This document shows, piece by piece, positions 5,874 through 6,908 of a stretch of DNA of 6,908 nt. This stretch comes from Candidatus Aminicenantota bacterium (GTDB lineage: Bacteria > Acidobacteriota > UBA6911 > RPQK01 > JAJDTT01): the NCBI GenBank assembly GCA_026706325.1, contig JAPOYZ010000193.1:1-6908 (forward strand). The letters are read 5' to 3'. The translations under genes were made by a program, and so were the position numbers. The notes beneath the pieces are model-generated. The model saw only the letters and a list, made by a program, of their open reading frames with translations. It made no database searches and had not been told where the DNA came from. Each line of letters opens with the position of its first letter. Position 1 is the first letter of the stretch.

Positions 5874-6908
5874 ATGGACGAGACCCGGCAAAACGATCTG
5901 ACGATGACGCCGCAGGCTATGCGGCAATTGGCGGCCAAGGCGACGGAGGTCCTGGTCAAGCGCATCGACGGCCTCGACGACGCCAAGGCTTGGGATGGCG
6001 AGTTTCGCGAGGTGCTGGAGGGACAGTTGGGTGGACCGCCGCCGGAGGCGGGCCAGCCTGCCGAGGAGGTGTTGGAACTGGCCGTGGGGCAGGCGCTCCG
6101 GTATGCAGCACGGCTCGACCATCCCCGATTCTTCGGTTTCATCCCGTCGTCGGCCACATGGCCGGCCGTGGTCGCAGACTTTCTGGCCGCAGGCTTCAAC
6201 ATCAATTCGTGCACCTGGCTGGTGTCGAGCGGGACCAGCCAGTTGGAACTCGCGGTCACGGACTGGATGCGTGGGTGGATCGGCTATCCGGAGACCGGCG
6301 GCGGACTGTTGACGAGCGGCGGTTCGGCGGCCAGCGTCGAGGCCCTTGTGGCGGCGCGGGAGGCGGCGGCACATCCGGCGCGCCCCGCCGTGTACATGAG
6401 CGATCAGAGCCACGGCGCCTTGAAGCGGGCGGCCTTGATCGCCGGCGTGCGCCGGGAGCACATCCGTTTGGTGCCCACCGGGAACGACTTCCGAATCGAC
6501 CTGGACACGTTGAGGCGTCTGATGGCGCGCGATCGTGACGCCGGGTTGAGGCCCGTCGCGGTCTGCGCCAACGCGGGAACGTCCAGCACGGGCTCCATCG
6601 ATCCCTTGGCTGCGATGGCGGACCTGTGTGAGCGGGAAGGTATCTGGCTGCACGTCGACGCCGCATACGGCGGCTTCGCCCTGGTGACGCGGCTGGGGCA
6701 GGAACTGCTCGACGGGATCGCTCGGGCGGATTCCGTGAGCCTGGACGCGCACAAGTGGTTCTTCCAGCCGTACGAGGCGGGCGCGCTCATGGTGAGGGAC
6801 AAGCGGCACCTGGAGAACGCGTTCGCCATCGGCAACGACGTCCTGCAGGACACCGTGTGGGGCGCCAACCACCCCAATTTCGCCGACCGGGGCCAGCAAC
6901 TGAGCCGG
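5874..6908 (+). CDS. Group II PLP-dependent amino-acid decarboxylase (AADC family), partial
   Basis: 345 codons are present and the frame stays open to the right edge; family members have about 450-500 residues, so roughly a quarter is missing. The enzyme class removes the carboxyl group of an aromatic or acidic L-amino acid, giving an amine. Landmarks are HPRFFGFIPSSATWPAV (83-99, substrate-side loop), SGGSAASVEAL (148-158, phosphate cup), H180 in DQSHGALKRAA (ring stacking), and T237 region NAGTSSTGSIDPL (233-245). There follow D262 and A264 in HVDAAYGG, and the Schiff-base K294 in DAHKWFFQPYEAG. The ATG lies five bases after the cupin stop and has no good Shine-Dalgarno site, so translational coupling is likely. 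Leucine TTG is used 11 times in 36 leucines here but only once in about 36 in the aminotransferase, hinting at separate ancestry. The substrate is unclear. Confidence 0.9.
   Translation, partial: MDETRQNDLTMTPQAMRQLAAKATEVLVKRIDGLDDAKAWDGEFREVLEGQLGGPPPEAGQPAEEVLELAVGQALRYAARLDHPRFFGFIPSSATWPAVVADFLAAGFNINSCTWLVSSGTSQLELAVTDWMRGWIGYPETGGGLLTSGGSAASVEALVAAREAAAHPARPAVYMSDQSHGALKRAALIAGVRREHIRLVPTGNDFRIDLDTLRRLMARDRDAGLRPVAVCANAGTSSTGSIDPLAAMADLCEREGIWLHVDAAYGGFALVTRLGQELLDGIARADSVSLDAHKWFFQPYEAGALMVRDKRHLENAFAIGNDVLQDTVWGANHPNFADRGQQLSR

Overview
The window is GC-rich bacterial DNA with tightly packed genes, clear Shine-Dalgarno sites and no RNA genes, mobile elements or CRISPR. The two secreted propeller proteins on the minus strand, with their LFV-x-x-W opening, resemble proteins that are abundant in Planctomycetota, Acidobacteriota and related environmental lineages. 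That placement is an inference from family style, not a taxonomic assignment.

Layout: (1) Positions 1-1902, minus strand: two adjacent genes, the left one cut by the window edge. Both encode exported proteins of the five-bladed beta-propeller, glycosidase-like type and look like paralogues. (2) Positions 1903-2029: a 127-base divergent promoter region with two outward-facing extended -10 boxes that form an inverted repeat, and a second inverted repeat inside it. (3) Positions 2030-6908, plus strand: a compact operon-like run. Its genes are an M20 metallo-deacylase (ArgE/DapE-like), a class III PLP omega-aminotransferase, an exported beta-propeller-like protein with a C-terminal cupin, and a group II PLP amino-acid decarboxylase cut by the right edge. 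The gaps are 26, 33 and 5 bases.

How the genes may work together (inference): the M20 enzyme would free an amino acid or amine from an N-acyl conjugate, the decarboxylase would turn an amino acid into an amine, and the omega-aminotransferase would turn the amine into an aldehyde. The exported cupin protein would bind or process a related compound outside the cytoplasm. The divergent secreted propeller pair suggests use of an external, possibly glycosylated, substrate. No substrate can be read from the sequence. The combination, the propeller-cupin architecture and the symmetric divergent promoter are the most noteworthy points.
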